Origin: EW11 sp035765635
GTDB taxonomy: Bacteria; Verrucomicrobiota; Verrucomicrobiia; Opitutales; Opitutaceae
Assembly (NCBI GenBank): GCA_035765635.1
Contig: DASTWZ010000039.1
Coordinates: 89,604-153,603 of the forward strand
Reading direction: 5' to 3'
DNA: 64,000 bases
Both the position numbers and the translations under genes were made by a program. The notes under the pieces were generated by a model that worked only from the letters and a program-made list of their open reading frames with translations, was not told where the DNA came from and searched no databases. Positions 7,645 to 16,099 of this stretch are shown piece after piece. Position 1 is the first letter of the stretch; each line of letters opens with the position of its first letter.

Positions 7645-9819
7645 ATGGTGGCTTCGACGCTCGCGTATCGCGTCAGAAAATTGGGGCGAGAAAACATTCC
7701 GGAGTCCGGCGGCGCTCTGCTGTCGGTCAATTATCTGTCGCGGATCGATCCGCATATTCTCCAGCGCGCGTGTCCGCGTCCGATTCGTTTTGTCGCGACG
7801 GAATCCCATCTGGATTGGCTGCCGCTGCGACTCGCGGCGCGCTGGGCCAAATCGATTATTCTCCCGGCCACTCAGCCGATTGAAACCGCGCCACAAATCT
7901 TCGACGCGTTGCGCAAGGGCGAACTCGTCTGCATTTTTCCCGAGGCTGCCATTTCTCGCACGGGCCAGCTGCTGCCCTTCAAAATTCGCGTCGATCAAAT
8001 CGCGCGCACCGCGAATGTCCCCGTTATTCCTGTCGCGATCGATGGAATGTGGGGCTCGATTTTTTCGTATTCGGGAAACCGATACATCTTCAAATCGCCG
8101 CGCCTGATGCCGCTGGAGGTCTGCGTGTCGTTTGGCCGCGCACTCTCGGCGGACCAAAGCGAGCCGATCAAACTTCGTTCCGCCATGCTCGGCGAGGGCG
8201 AGCGCGCGTTTCGCGAAAGGCCGTTCCTCCGCCGCCACCTCGGACGCGAAGCGGTGCGCGAATTGGCCAAACGTCCGCGCCGCCTCGCAATCGTCGACCG
8301 CACCGCTGAGCGACGCGAAGTCTCGGCGGGAAAACTGCTCGCCGCCGCAGCGGCGCTTTCTCGACGCATTCGGGCGAACATTCCGGAGCCGCGCGTCGGC
8401 ATCGTGCTGCCGCCTGGCGCGGGCGGTGTGATCGCGAATCTGGCCGTGGTCTGCGCAGGCAAGATTCCGGTGAATCTGAATTTCACCGCGGGACGGAGCT
8501 CGCTGGAGACCAGCCTTCGAGTCGGCGAAATTTCGACGGTGATCTCGGCCGCCGCGATGAAGGAAAAACTTCCGGGCTTCCCGTGGCCGGAGCGCACGCT
8601 GGATCTCAAGGAGGAACTCGTGCGTGTAGGGAAAAAGCGGATACTCGGCTGGCTTGTCGCAATTTTCATCCTGCCGAACCAGTGGATTCCCGGTATGCTC
8701 GGCCTGCCGAAACACGGCGACAACGAGGAGGCGGCGCTGCTCTTCACCAGCGGCAGTTCCGGCGAACCAAAAGGTGTCGTCTACTCACACCGAAATATCC
8801 TGGCGAACTGCTCGCAGATCTCCTCGACCACCGTGTTGCCGGAAGCCGGCCACCTGCTTGGGTGCCTGCCGTTGTTTCACAGCTTCGGTTTCACCATCAC
8901 GATTTGGTACGCGATCTTCCGGCGCCTGCGGCTGGTCACCGTGCCGAGTCCCCTCGATACAAAGAAGATTGTCGATGCCGTGCGCGAAGAGAAGGCCACG
9001 GTGATTATTGGCGCGCCGACATTTCTGCGGCCGATTTTGAAACGTGCCGAACCCGGAGATCTGCGCTCGCTGGAACTGGTCGTGTCCGGCGCCGAGAAGC
9101 TCCCGCCAGATCTCCACGAGGCCTTCCGGGAGCGCTTTCAAATCGGCATGATGCAGGGTTACGGACTGACGGAAACCTCGCCGGTCATCAGCGTGAATCA
9201 GCAAAACGGGCTGCTCCGGGAGGGCGAAGATGTGCAACTCGGCAATCGACTTGGGTCTGTCGGACGCATGCTGCCCGGCATGGCCGCGCGTATTGTCGAC
9301 CCGGATACGATGGAGGAACTGCCTCTTTCGAAAACCGGCATTCTGTTGATCAAGGGATCGAATGTTTTTCCCGGCTATTTGCGCGATCCGGAAAAAACCA
9401 GCGGCGCATTTCGCGATGGATGGTTCATCACCGGCGACTTGGCGCGAATCGATGAAGACGGCTTTCTCTTCATCGAGGGACGGCTCACGCGCTTTTCGAA
9501 ACTCGGCGGAGAAATGGTTCCGCACGGCACGATCGAACAAGTGATCGCGGAAAAACTCGGCTGGGATCAAACCGAAGGACCGGCGCTCGTCGTGGTCGGC
9601 GTGCCCGATCCCGTGAAAGGCGAAGCCCTCGTGCTGATCGCCGCGCGCGATGTGACGCCGGAACAAGTGCGCGACGCGATGAGTTCCGCCGGCTTGCCGA
9701 ACTTATGGATCCCGCGCCTCATCCATCGCGTTGAAAAAATTCCCCTCCTCGGCAGTGGCAAACTGGATCTCAAAGCCGCGCGAGAGCTGGGCCAGGAAGC
9801 GGCCACAAAAAAGGCGTAG
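7645..9819 (+). CDS. Acyltransferase (degenerate)/acyl-CoA or acyl-ACP synthetase fusion, Aas-like
   Basis: About 724 residues. Residues 1-190 follow the PlsC/LPLAT fold (VIPVAIDGMW is motif IV). Residues of about 240-720 form an AMP-dependent synthetase with LLFTSGSSGEPKG (P-loop), MQGYGLTETSP and the hinge FITGDLARIDEDGFLFIEGR. The layout matches Aas, which re-acylates lysophospholipid using an acyl group it activates itself. The oddity is the acyltransferase motif I: the usual NHxSxxD appears as NYLSRID (residues 29-35), replacing the catalytic His with Tyr, and motif III reads FPEAAIS instead of FPEGxxS. The acyltransferase half may therefore be inactive or altered. The start at 7645 excludes repeat-encoded residues; an earlier non-ATG start near 7620 is possible. 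Confidence 0.85.
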   Translation: MVASTLAYRVRKLGRENIPESGGALLSVNYLSRIDPHILQRACPRPIRFVATESHLDWLPLRLAARWAKSIILPATQPIETAPQIFDALRKGELVCIFPEAAISRTGQLLPFKIRVDQIARTANVPVIPVAIDGMWGSIFSYSGNRYIFKSPRLMPLEVCVSFGRALSADQSEPIKLRSAMLGEGERAFRERPFLRRHLGREAVRELAKRPRRLAIVDRTAERREVSAGKLLAAAAALSRRIRANIPEPRVGIVLPPGAGGVIANLAVVCAGKIPVNLNFTAGRSSLETSLRVGEISTVISAAAMKEKLPGFPWPERTLDLKEELVRVGKKRILGWLVAIFILPNQWIPGMLGLPKHGDNEEAALLFTSGSSGEPKGVVYSHRNILANCSQISSTTVLPEAGHLLGCLPLFHSFGFTITIWYAIFRRLRLVTVPSPLDTKKIVDAVREEKATVIIGAPTFLRPILKRAEPGDLRSLELVVSGAEKLPPDLHEAFRERFQIGMMQGYGLTETSPVISVNQQNGLLREGEDVQLGNRLGSVGRMLPGMAARIVDPDTMEELPLSKTGILLIKGSNVFPGYLRDPEKTSGAFRDGWFITGDLARIDEDGFLFIEGRLTRFSKLGGEMVPHGTIEQVIAEKLGWDQTEGPALVVVGVPDPVKGEALVLIAARDVTPEQVRDAMSSAGLPNLWIPRLIHRVEKIPLLGSGKLDLKAARELGQEAATKKA

Positions 9820-9855
9820 TCGAAAACCCACTACGCCGCTCGAACCAAAAACCGT

Positions 9856-10050
9856 AGCCGCAAGAAGGCGCAAAAAAACGCAAAAAGGATTTTGGGTCGG
9901 CGATATCGCTGGAAATTTCCGGTTTAAAATGCGGTTGGGGTATTGGTTTGTAACTCCAAACCGAAGACCCGACCGCGGCCGAGTGACTAATGTCTGAGCC
10001 GCGCCGGAATAAAAAATCCTCTTCGCGAATTTTGTGCCTCTTTGTGGCTA
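9856..10050. mobile_element. MITE-like element, copy 1
   Basis: About 195 bp bounded by imperfect terminal inverted repeats. The left end starts TAGCCGCAAGAAGGCGCAAA and the right end, read on the other strand, starts TAGCCACAAAGAGGCACAAA; both continue into a GGATTTT block. The interior contains TATTGGTTTGTAACTCCAAA. A second copy in opposite orientation lies at 62719-62905. It has no coding capacity. The structure fits a miniature inverted-repeat element, though no target-site duplication or parent transposase is visible. Confidence 0.7.
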
Positions 10051-10062
10051 AATCTGTGTTTC

Positions 10063-11184
10063 TTACCGGATCACGCGGGCGCCGCCGCCACCGATCTGGC
10101 GTTCGACTTCCTTGCGCGTCGCCATCGAGGTGTCGCCCGGAGTGGTCGAGGCGAGAGCGCCGTGAGCGGCGCCGTAGTCCACGGCCTTTTGGGCGTCGTT
10201 GAAGGTCATGAAGCCGAATTGGAGACCGCTCGCGAAACTGTCGCCGCCACCGACGCGATCGAGAATTTCCAGCTCGGGAAATTTGCGGCTCTCGAAGAAT
10301 TTGCCGTCGTGATAGCAAATCGCGCTCCAGTCGTTTTTCGTCGCGGTGATGACGCGGCGCAGCGTCGTGGCCGCGACTTTGAAGTTCGGATATTCCTTCA
10401 CCGCGGTCTCGATCATCGCTTTGAACGCGTCCGTCTCGATCGCGGAGATGTTATGGTCGACACCCTTGACCTCGAAGCCGAGAGAAGCGGTGAAGTCTTC
10501 CTCGTTGCCGATCATCACGTCGACGTACTTGGCGATTTCGCGATTCACTTCGCGGGCCTTCTTTTGTCCGCCGATGCTCTTCCAGAGCGAAGGACGATAG
10601 TTCAAGTCGTAGCTGACAATCGTGCCGTGCTTCTTCGCGGCCTTGACGGCTTCGATCGTGAGCGCGGCGGTGGTTTCAGATAAAGCGGCGAAAATTCCGC
10701 CCGTGTGCAACCAGCGCACGCCGATCTTGCCGAAAATGTTTTCCCAATCGAAATCGCCCGGCTTGAGCTGGCTCGCGGCGGTGTTGCCACGGTCCGGCAC
10801 GCCGACGGCGCCGCGGATGCCGAAGCCGCGCTCGGTGAAATTCAGACCGTTGCGCACGGTGCGGCCGATGCCGTCGTCTTCGCGCCATTTGATGAAATCT
10901 GTCGCGACGCCGCCCTGCATGATGAAGTCCTCGACCAGATGGCCGACTTCATTGTCGACAAAGGCCGTGCACACCGCGGTGCGCAGGCCGAAACACTTGC
11001 GGAGACCGCGCGACGTGTTGTATTCGCCGCCGCCTTCCCAGACCTTGAATTCGCGAGCGGTGCGCACGCGGCCTTCACCTGGGTCGAGGCGAAGCATGAC
11101 CTCTCCAAGAGAGATCTGATCGAATTGGCATTGTTCAGCAGGGCGGAGATTCAGGCTCATGTTTGGGTAGTGAGAGACGCCCAT
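10063..11184 (-). CDS. PfkB-family carbohydrate kinase, 2-keto-3-deoxygluconate kinase-like
   Basis: A 373-residue cytoplasmic sugar kinase. The N-terminal GEVMLRLDPGEG and the EGGGEYNTSRGLRK segment match the sugar-binding Gly pair of PfkB proteins. The C-terminal signature appears as DRVGGGDSFASGL, where the family norm is DTVGAGDSF; the catalytic Asp is present. The overall pattern is closest to KdgK, which phosphorylates 2-dehydro-3-deoxygluconate, but other sugars are possible. The start is either 11184 or 11160; neither has a convincing ribosome-binding site. It lies downstream of argA on the same strand, separated by the 28-bp inverted repeat, so it is probably transcribed on its own. 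Confidence 0.85.
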   Translation of the reverse strand: MGVSHYPNMSLNLRPAEQCQFDQISLGEVMLRLDPGEGRVRTAREFKVWEGGGEYNTSRGLRKCFGLRTAVCTAFVDNEVGHLVEDFIMQGGVATDFIKWREDDGIGRTVRNGLNFTERGFGIRGAVGVPDRGNTAASQLKPGDFDWENIFGKIGVRWLHTGGIFAALSETTAALTIEAVKAAKKHGTIVSYDLNYRPSLWKSIGGQKKAREVNREIAKYVDVMIGNEEDFTASLGFEVKGVDHNISAIETDAFKAMIETAVKEYPNFKVAATTLRRVITATKNDWSAICYHDGKFFESRKFPELEILDRVGGGDSFASGLQFGFMTFNDAQKAVDYGAAHGALASTTPGDTSMATRKEVERQIGGGGARVIR

Positions 11185-11255
11185 TCCATCGAAGTTTCAG
11201 CCCGCCCGTCAAACCTTGCGTCCAACCTGAGTTGCCCACGAATCACGGCTGAGTT

Positions 11256-11435
11256 GCCCACGAATCACACGAATTACACGAACCCGATCCATCGACCCAT
11301 TTCCCACGGAAGGCACGGAAAACACGGAAGATTCCAACAATGGATTCGAATTCCTGAATTCTTTCCGTGCTTTCCGTGAATTCCGTGGGAGAAGTTCGAG
11401 GTTTGATGTTCGTGTAATTCGTGTGATTCGTGGGC
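11256..11435. repeat. Long hairpin repeat, family D, complete copy
   Basis: A perfect 28-bp inverted repeat: 11256-11283 is the exact reverse complement of 11408-11435 (arms based on CACGAATCACACGAATTACA). A second, imperfect inverted pair sits inside it (TTTCCCACGGAAGGCACGGA against TTCCGTGCTTTCCGTGAATT). The whole could fold as one long stem. It lies immediately after the argA stop and before pfkB, so it may also limit read-through. Related partial copies are at 3863-3957 and 21917-22036. Confidence 0.85.
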
Positions 11436-11443
11436 CAAAAAAA

Positions 11444-12811
11444 TCACACCGGCTTGATCAAAACCTTCGGGTTGCGACCACTTTCCTCGTAAAGTTTCAG
11501 GCGGGCTTCCGGGAGGATATCTTTCGAGGCTTCTTCGAAGCCCATAACCGAGGTGAAGAACGAATAGCTCTGGGTCGAAAGCGCCACGACTGTCGTGGCG
11601 CCGCGCTCTTTCGCGATCATGCACGCATAGTCGACCATCTTCCGCCCGATACCGCGATTGTGGTAGAACGGCAGAACGTAGAGGGAACCGATTTCCGCCA
11701 TGTGCGGTTTGTCGGGATAAAAATAAAGCGACACGCAGGCGATGAGGTTCTCGTCGATTTCGAAGACGAAAAACTGATCGATGTTTTTCTCGATCGCTTG
11801 CTGCGTGCGATAAATCAGTTCTTCGCGCCGAACCGCGCCGCGCGTGAGATTGTAGATCGGGCGCAGATCACGCCGCGTCGCTTTGCGGATCTGCTGATAG
11901 TCGTTGCCATACACCAGCGAGCCGACGCCTTCGTTGGAAAAGATTTCGTTGAGCAGTCCGTCGAAGATGCGGCCGTCGACGATGTGCACGCGCGGCGTGC
12001 CGGTCTCGATCGCTTTGACCGCGTGAATGGCTTTGCTGCGCGAAACGTCCGCGACTTCCTCGGGACGCTCCTTCAAGAGCGAGCGCAGCGCCTCGACGGA
12101 GATTTCGCGTTTGATCTCGCCGTTGATTTCGAGGCCGGCGTGCGGCGTGAGATAAATAATTTTCGTCGCGTGCAACGCCTCGGCGAGTTCCGCCGCGAGC
12201 AAATCGGAGTTGATGCGCAACGACCGGCCATCCGGCCCGAAGCCGATCGGCGAAAGAATCGGCACGATGCTTTTGTTGATCAGCGTGAAAATGAATTCCG
12301 TGTCCACGCGATCGACCTTGCCCGTGAATTGGTGATCGACCCCGCGCAGAATTCCCAGCGGCAGCGCGCGGATGGAATTCGTGATGGCGCACTTCAAGGC
12401 GTTCTGCGTGAGCCCTTCGAGGATGACCTGCGAGACGCGCGAGGAAGCACGCACGGCGAGATCGAGCGTGGCGGCGTCGGTCACTCCCGTGCCGATGGTG
12501 TCCGTGATCGGAATATTCCGCGCGACGGAGAGCTCGACGATTTGCTGCCCGATGCCGTGGACCAAAACGAGTTTGATGCCGAGGCTGCGGAGCACCGCGA
12601 TGTCGACGAGCAAGTTGCCAAAATTTTCGTCGGCCACGATGGAGCCATCGAGCGCGAGAACGAAAATCTGATCCTGGAAGCGCGGAACGTACTTCAGAAT
12701 GCCGCGCAAATCCGTCGGCTTGATCGTGGTCGTCGTCGCCGTCGGTGCGGCGGTAGGAGGCTGATTGGCGGAGCCGTTGCTCATCGAGATGGTGGTGGGT
12801 TTCTCGGCCAA
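11444..12811 (-). CDS. argA: Amino-acid N-acetyltransferase (N-acetylglutamate synthase)
   Basis: A 455-residue bifunctional-architecture protein catalysing acetyl-CoA + glutamate to N-acetylglutamate, the first step of arginine synthesis. An amino-acid-kinase-like domain (about residues 40-295) begins LRGILKYVPRFQDQIFVLAL and holds LVLVHGIGQQI. A GNAT domain (about 310-445) contains IGSLYVLPFYHNRGIGRKMV, whose RGIGRK is the acetyl-CoA pyrophosphate loop. Length and domain order match E. coli ArgA (443 residues). In that family the kinase-like domain binds arginine for feedback inhibition. The first 30 residues are a Thr/Ala/Pro-rich tail. It lies 13 bp downstream of the gene at 12825-13451 and is probably cotranscribed with it. 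Confidence 0.93.
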   Translation of the reverse strand: MAEKPTTISMSNGSANQPPTAAPTATTTTIKPTDLRGILKYVPRFQDQIFVLALDGSIVADENFGNLLVDIAVLRSLGIKLVLVHGIGQQIVELSVARNIPITDTIGTGVTDAATLDLAVRASSRVSQVILEGLTQNALKCAITNSIRALPLGILRGVDHQFTGKVDRVDTEFIFTLINKSIVPILSPIGFGPDGRSLRINSDLLAAELAEALHATKIIYLTPHAGLEINGEIKREISVEALRSLLKERPEEVADVSRSKAIHAVKAIETGTPRVHIVDGRIFDGLLNEIFSNEGVGSLVYGNDYQQIRKATRRDLRPIYNLTRGAVRREELIYRTQQAIEKNIDQFFVFEIDENLIACVSLYFYPDKPHMAEIGSLYVLPFYHNRGIGRKMVDYACMIAKERGATTVVALSTQSYSFFTSVMGFEEASKDILPEARLKLYEESGRNPKVLIKPV

Positions 12812-12824
12812 TGCTTCTGCGCCG

Positions 12825-13451
12825 TCAATGCACTTGGAGATTCCATTGCTTCGATTTGGTTTGCCCGACCAAGGTGACGACGTAGTCGCCTTTGGCCAGC
12901 GCGCCGGCGCGAAGCGTGACCTCGATCATCGACTGCGGCGTGCGCGAGAGCAGGTCGCCCTCGATTTGGTCGAAGTCGTTCACGATCGCGATGGTCTTGT
13001 CCTTCACGTACACGTACGTGTTTGCGTGAAGCCGGTGGTTGTCCGGCAGCGTGCAGGTGAACTGAAGCGTGTAAGGGAAAAGGGAATTCGCCTCCGTCGT
13101 AGCGCGGACATTGGTGTACGACTGCGGGAGGCGAGGGGCGTCGATCAGCAGTTCGGCCAGGTCAGGCGAGATTCCGCCGGGGACGTTTTTCGGAGAGGCG
13201 AGGGCGCCATTGGGATTGAACGCGGTCGCCTGTGTCTCGGCCAGGCGTTCGACCTCGGCGGGGATGCGCGCGTACCCGGCTTCCTTCAGGCGATGGACGA
13301 CGACGCGGTTTTTGTTGTCCTCGTAGGGCTGGTAAACGTGTCCGGTTTTCCGGAAATGCAGCGTGAGAAACGTGTACAGTCCGAGGCAAACAAGGATCGC
13401 AAGTGCGACATACTTCATCGGCCACGGCTTGGGCGAGGGACGGCGGGACAT
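12825..13451 (-). CDS. Membrane-anchored protein of unknown function
   Basis: A 208-residue protein that I do not recognise. A short basic N-terminus (MSRRPSPKPWPMK) leads into a single hydrophobic helix (about residues 13-30), so the remainder is probably periplasmic. The rest is soluble-looking, with an Ala-rich alpha-helical middle and a beta-rich C-terminus. Only two Cys are present (residues 22 and about 140). The start at 13451 could also be Met12. It is the first gene of a probable two-gene transcript with argA, but nothing in it suggests an arginine-related role. Confidence 0.75.
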   Translation of the reverse strand: MSRRPSPKPWPMKYVALAILVCLGLYTFLTLHFRKTGHVYQPYEDNKNRVVVHRLKEAGYARIPAEVERLAETQATAFNPNGALASPKNVPGGISPDLAELLIDAPRLPQSYTNVRATTEANSLFPYTLQFTCTLPDNHRLHANTYVYVKDKTIAIVNDFDQIEGDLLSRTPQSMIEVTLRAGALAKGDYVVTLVGQTKSKQWNLQVH

Positions 13452-13587
13452 CGTGTAAACCTAAAGCTGTTACCACGGATGCCGCGGAAGACACGGCAGA
13501 ATTTTTTCGGCGCTGCGAACGAGAGCGCTCCAACAACTTCGCGTTTGCCCCAGCCGAGGGGCGCTGCTTCGGTGGCCGCTTCCCTCC

Positions 13588-15354
13588 ATGAAGTATTGGT
13601 CGCAGTTTTTCATTCCCACGTTGAAAGAAAGTCCCTCGGACGCGGAGATCGCTTCGCACAAGCTGCTCGTCCGAGCGGGCTTGGTCCGCAAGCTGACGGG
13701 CGGCCTTTACACCTTCATGCCGCTGGGGCTGCGCGTCCTGCGCAAGATCAGCCAGATCTGCCGCGAGGAAATGGACACCGCGGGCGCCATCGAACTCCAC
13801 ATGCCGCACCTGCACCCGGCCGAACTCTGGCAGGAGGGTCCCCGCTGGTCCGCCGCGCGCGAGATCATGTACCGCGCCGACCACGCCGGTGACGGCAAAC
13901 GTCCTTCCCGCGAACCCGAGTTCGTGCTCGGGCCGACGCACGAGGAAGTCATCACGCCGTTGGTGAAAACGGAGATCACGAGCTACCGCGATCTGCCGAA
14001 AAATTTTTATCAGATCGCGACGAAGTTTCGTAACGAAATCCGCCCGCGCTACGGGCTGATGCGCGCCAGGGAATTCGTCATGAAGGATGCGTATTCCTTC
14101 GACGCGACCGACGAAGCCGCGACGCAGAGTTATCTGCGCATGAAGGATGCGTACTCGAAATTCTTCGCCCGCGTCGGCCTCAAGGCCATCGCCGTTGAAG
14201 CCGACACCGGCGTGATGGGTGGAAGCTTTTCGCACGAGTTCATGGTGCCAGCCGAAGTGGGTGACGATGACGTGATCTACAACGAAACCAGCGGCTACTC
14301 CGCCAACCGTGAGAAAGCCACGAGCGGAATCATCCCGAAGGATCTTGCCGACGCCGCGCCCGCCGGAGCGGTCGAGGAGTTTGCCACTCCGGGCGTCGTG
14401 ACCATCGCCGCACTGGAAGCCACTCCGTATTCAGTTCCTGGAGACAAGCAGTTCAAGACGCTGGTTTTCATCGGCGACGGGAAACCGTTTCTCGTGATTC
14501 TCCGCGGCTCGGATGAACTCGAGGAAGCGAAACTCGGCTCGCTCGGCTTCACGCTTTTCCGCGCCGCGACCGCGGAGGAAATTGAACCCGTCATGGGCGC
14601 CAAGCCCGGCAGCCTCGGCGCGGTCAAAGGCACGATCAAGAATCCGGGCGCGCTCGCCGGCGTGTTCGCCGACCACGCGATTCGCCTCATCGGCAACGGC
14701 ACGACCGGGGCGAACAAGGACGGCTTCCACTTACGCAACGTCAACGTGACGCGCGATCTGGCGGTCACGAAGTTCGGCGATTTTCGCCGCGTGCGCCCGG
14801 GCGAGCCCGATCCCATTTCGGGTCAACCGCTGAAGGTCGCCCGGGCGATCGAAGTCGGCCACGTTTTCAAACTCGGCACGAAATACTCGGATCGTTTCGG
14901 CGCGGTTTACACGGATGATCAAAAGCAGAGTCACCCGATGGTGATGGGCTGCTACGGCATCGGCATCAGCCGCACGCTGCAGGCCATCATCGAGCAGAGT
15001 CACGATAACGACGGCATCCTTTGGCCGTGGAACGTCGCCCCTTTTCAAGTGCTCGTCTGTCTCCTCGATCCGCAAGTCGCCGAAGCGGCGGAACTCGCGA
15101 AGAAAGTCGCTGCTGCCGCGGAGAAAGCGGGAGCGGACGTGCTGGTCGATGACCGCATCGAGCGGCCCGGTGTGAAATTCAAGGATGCCGATTTGATCGG
15201 CATTCCGCTGCGAATTACGATTGGCGGAAAAGGTATGAAGGAAGGCATCATCGAACTGAAAGCCCGCGCCCAAAAAGACGTGACCAAGATTCCGATCGCC
15301 GAAGCCGAGCAGAAAATCGCAGACGCTGTCGCGGCCGCGGCGAAGGTTGGTTGA
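13588..15354 (+). CDS. proS: Prolyl-tRNA synthetase
   Basis: A 588-residue class II synthetase that charges tRNA-Pro. The N-terminus MKYWSQFFIPTLKESPSDAE is typical of bacterial-type ProS. Motif 2 shows as FRNEIRPRYGLMRAREFVMKD and motif 3 as MGCYGIGISRTLQAI. The 588-residue length indicates the long form with the inserted editing domain (about residues 225-405) that hydrolyses Ala-tRNA-Pro; GDGKPFLVILRGSDELEEAK and KGTIKNPGALAGVFADHAI fall in it. The anticodon-binding domain occupies the last 100 residues. clpS begins 3 bp after its stop. Confidence 0.97.
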   Translation: MKYWSQFFIPTLKESPSDAEIASHKLLVRAGLVRKLTGGLYTFMPLGLRVLRKISQICREEMDTAGAIELHMPHLHPAELWQEGPRWSAAREIMYRADHAGDGKRPSREPEFVLGPTHEEVITPLVKTEITSYRDLPKNFYQIATKFRNEIRPRYGLMRAREFVMKDAYSFDATDEAATQSYLRMKDAYSKFFARVGLKAIAVEADTGVMGGSFSHEFMVPAEVGDDDVIYNETSGYSANREKATSGIIPKDLADAAPAGAVEEFATPGVVTIAALEATPYSVPGDKQFKTLVFIGDGKPFLVILRGSDELEEAKLGSLGFTLFRAATAEEIEPVMGAKPGSLGAVKGTIKNPGALAGVFADHAIRLIGNGTTGANKDGFHLRNVNVTRDLAVTKFGDFRRVRPGEPDPISGQPLKVARAIEVGHVFKLGTKYSDRFGAVYTDDQKQSHPMVMGCYGIGISRTLQAIIEQSHDNDGILWPWNVAPFQVLVCLLDPQVAEAAELAKKVAAAAEKAGADVLVDDRIERPGVKFKDADLIGIPLRITIGGKGMKEGIIELKARAQKDVTKIPIAEAEQKIADAVAAAAKVG

Positions 15355-15357
15355 TTC

Positions 15358-15651
15358 ATGGCTACGCCGTCTCCTTTCCCGACCACCACGCCCGAAACGA
15401 AGACGGTGCTGACGCCGCGCTGGCGCGTCGTTTTTTTGAACGACGCGATCAGCCGCATGACCTACGTCGTGCTGGTGCTGCGAAAAGTTTTTGGTTTCAA
15501 CGAAACTCAGGCCACGGCGCACATGCGGGAGGCCCACGAGCGCGGCCGCACGATTTTATGGGTTGGGCCGCGGGAAAGAGCCGAAGCTTACGTATTCACT
15601 TTGCGCCAGTGGCATCTCAATTCCATCTTGGAGCCGGATGAAACGGGTTGA
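15358..15651 (+). CDS. clpS: ATP-dependent Clp protease adaptor ClpS
   Basis: A 97-residue adaptor that delivers N-degron substrates to ClpA(P). The core matches ClpS: WRVVFLNDAISRMTYVVLVL corresponds to the xVxLHNDxxTxMexVvxVL pattern, followed by HMREAHERGR and PREXAEA-like RERAEAY. The usual NDD is NDA here; the Asn-Asp that contact the substrate N-terminus are retained. It begins 3 bp after proS and overlaps the next gene by 14 bp, so all three are likely translated from one message. Confidence 0.88.
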   Translation: MATPSPFPTTTPETKTVLTPRWRVVFLNDAISRMTYVVLVLRKVFGFNETQATAHMREAHERGRTILWVGPRERAEAYVFTLRQWHLNSILEPDETG

Positions 15652-16099
15652 AGTCAAACTCGACCTCACGAACGTCGCGCCGCTGCTGGACGTGCTGAAG
15701 AGCGCGTCGGACGCGCTTTCGACGCGTCTCGCTCTGCCGCTCGAGGTGTCGGCGCTCGATGCCGATTCGCTCGAGCAATGGAACGCCGACTTGATCGAGT
15801 CGCAGAACGAGGACATCGCGGCGCTGCTGAAGCTCTTCAATCGCGATTTCTTCAGCGAAGAAGTCGTGGCTTTCGACGAGGACAATGCCGACGCGGTGAT
15901 CCGCGCCTGCTCGGCGCTGAAGTTGTATTTGTTTCGCGAATACCTGAGCGATTTGTCCGAGGAGGATTTCGAGACCAACGAAGTGATCTTCGATGTCCTG
16001 ACCGAAAATCAGCAGAAGCCGTATCTGACATTCATGTTCCTCGATACCCTGCAAAAGGTCATCATGCGGCACCTGAATGACCTGGTGGTGGATGACTAG
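15638..16099 (+). CDS. Uncharacterised protein coupled to ClpS
   Basis: A 153-residue acidic, helix-rich protein with no signal peptide and no membrane segment. I do not recognise a family. The start at 15638 lies inside the end of clpS (14-bp overlap), which implies translational coupling. Actinobacterial clpS genes are commonly followed by a DUF2017 gene of similar size, and this protein could be a distant equivalent, but that is only a positional analogy. The C-terminus (FLDTLQKVIMRHLNDLVVDD) is a predicted amphipathic helix. No Cys or obvious catalytic motif is seen. Confidence 0.75.
   Translation: MKRVEVKLDLTNVAPLLDVLKSASDALSTRLALPLEVSALDADSLEQWNADLIESQNEDIAALLKLFNRDFFSEEVVAFDEDNADAVIRACSALKLYLFREYLSDLSEEDFETNEVIFDVLTENQQKPYLTFMFLDTLQKVIMRHLNDLVVDD

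Noticed and set aside
11423..12877. 484-residue plus-strand frame across argA
   Set aside because: It is the complement of argA, which has intact kinase-like and GNAT domains. The frame has no recognised domain.
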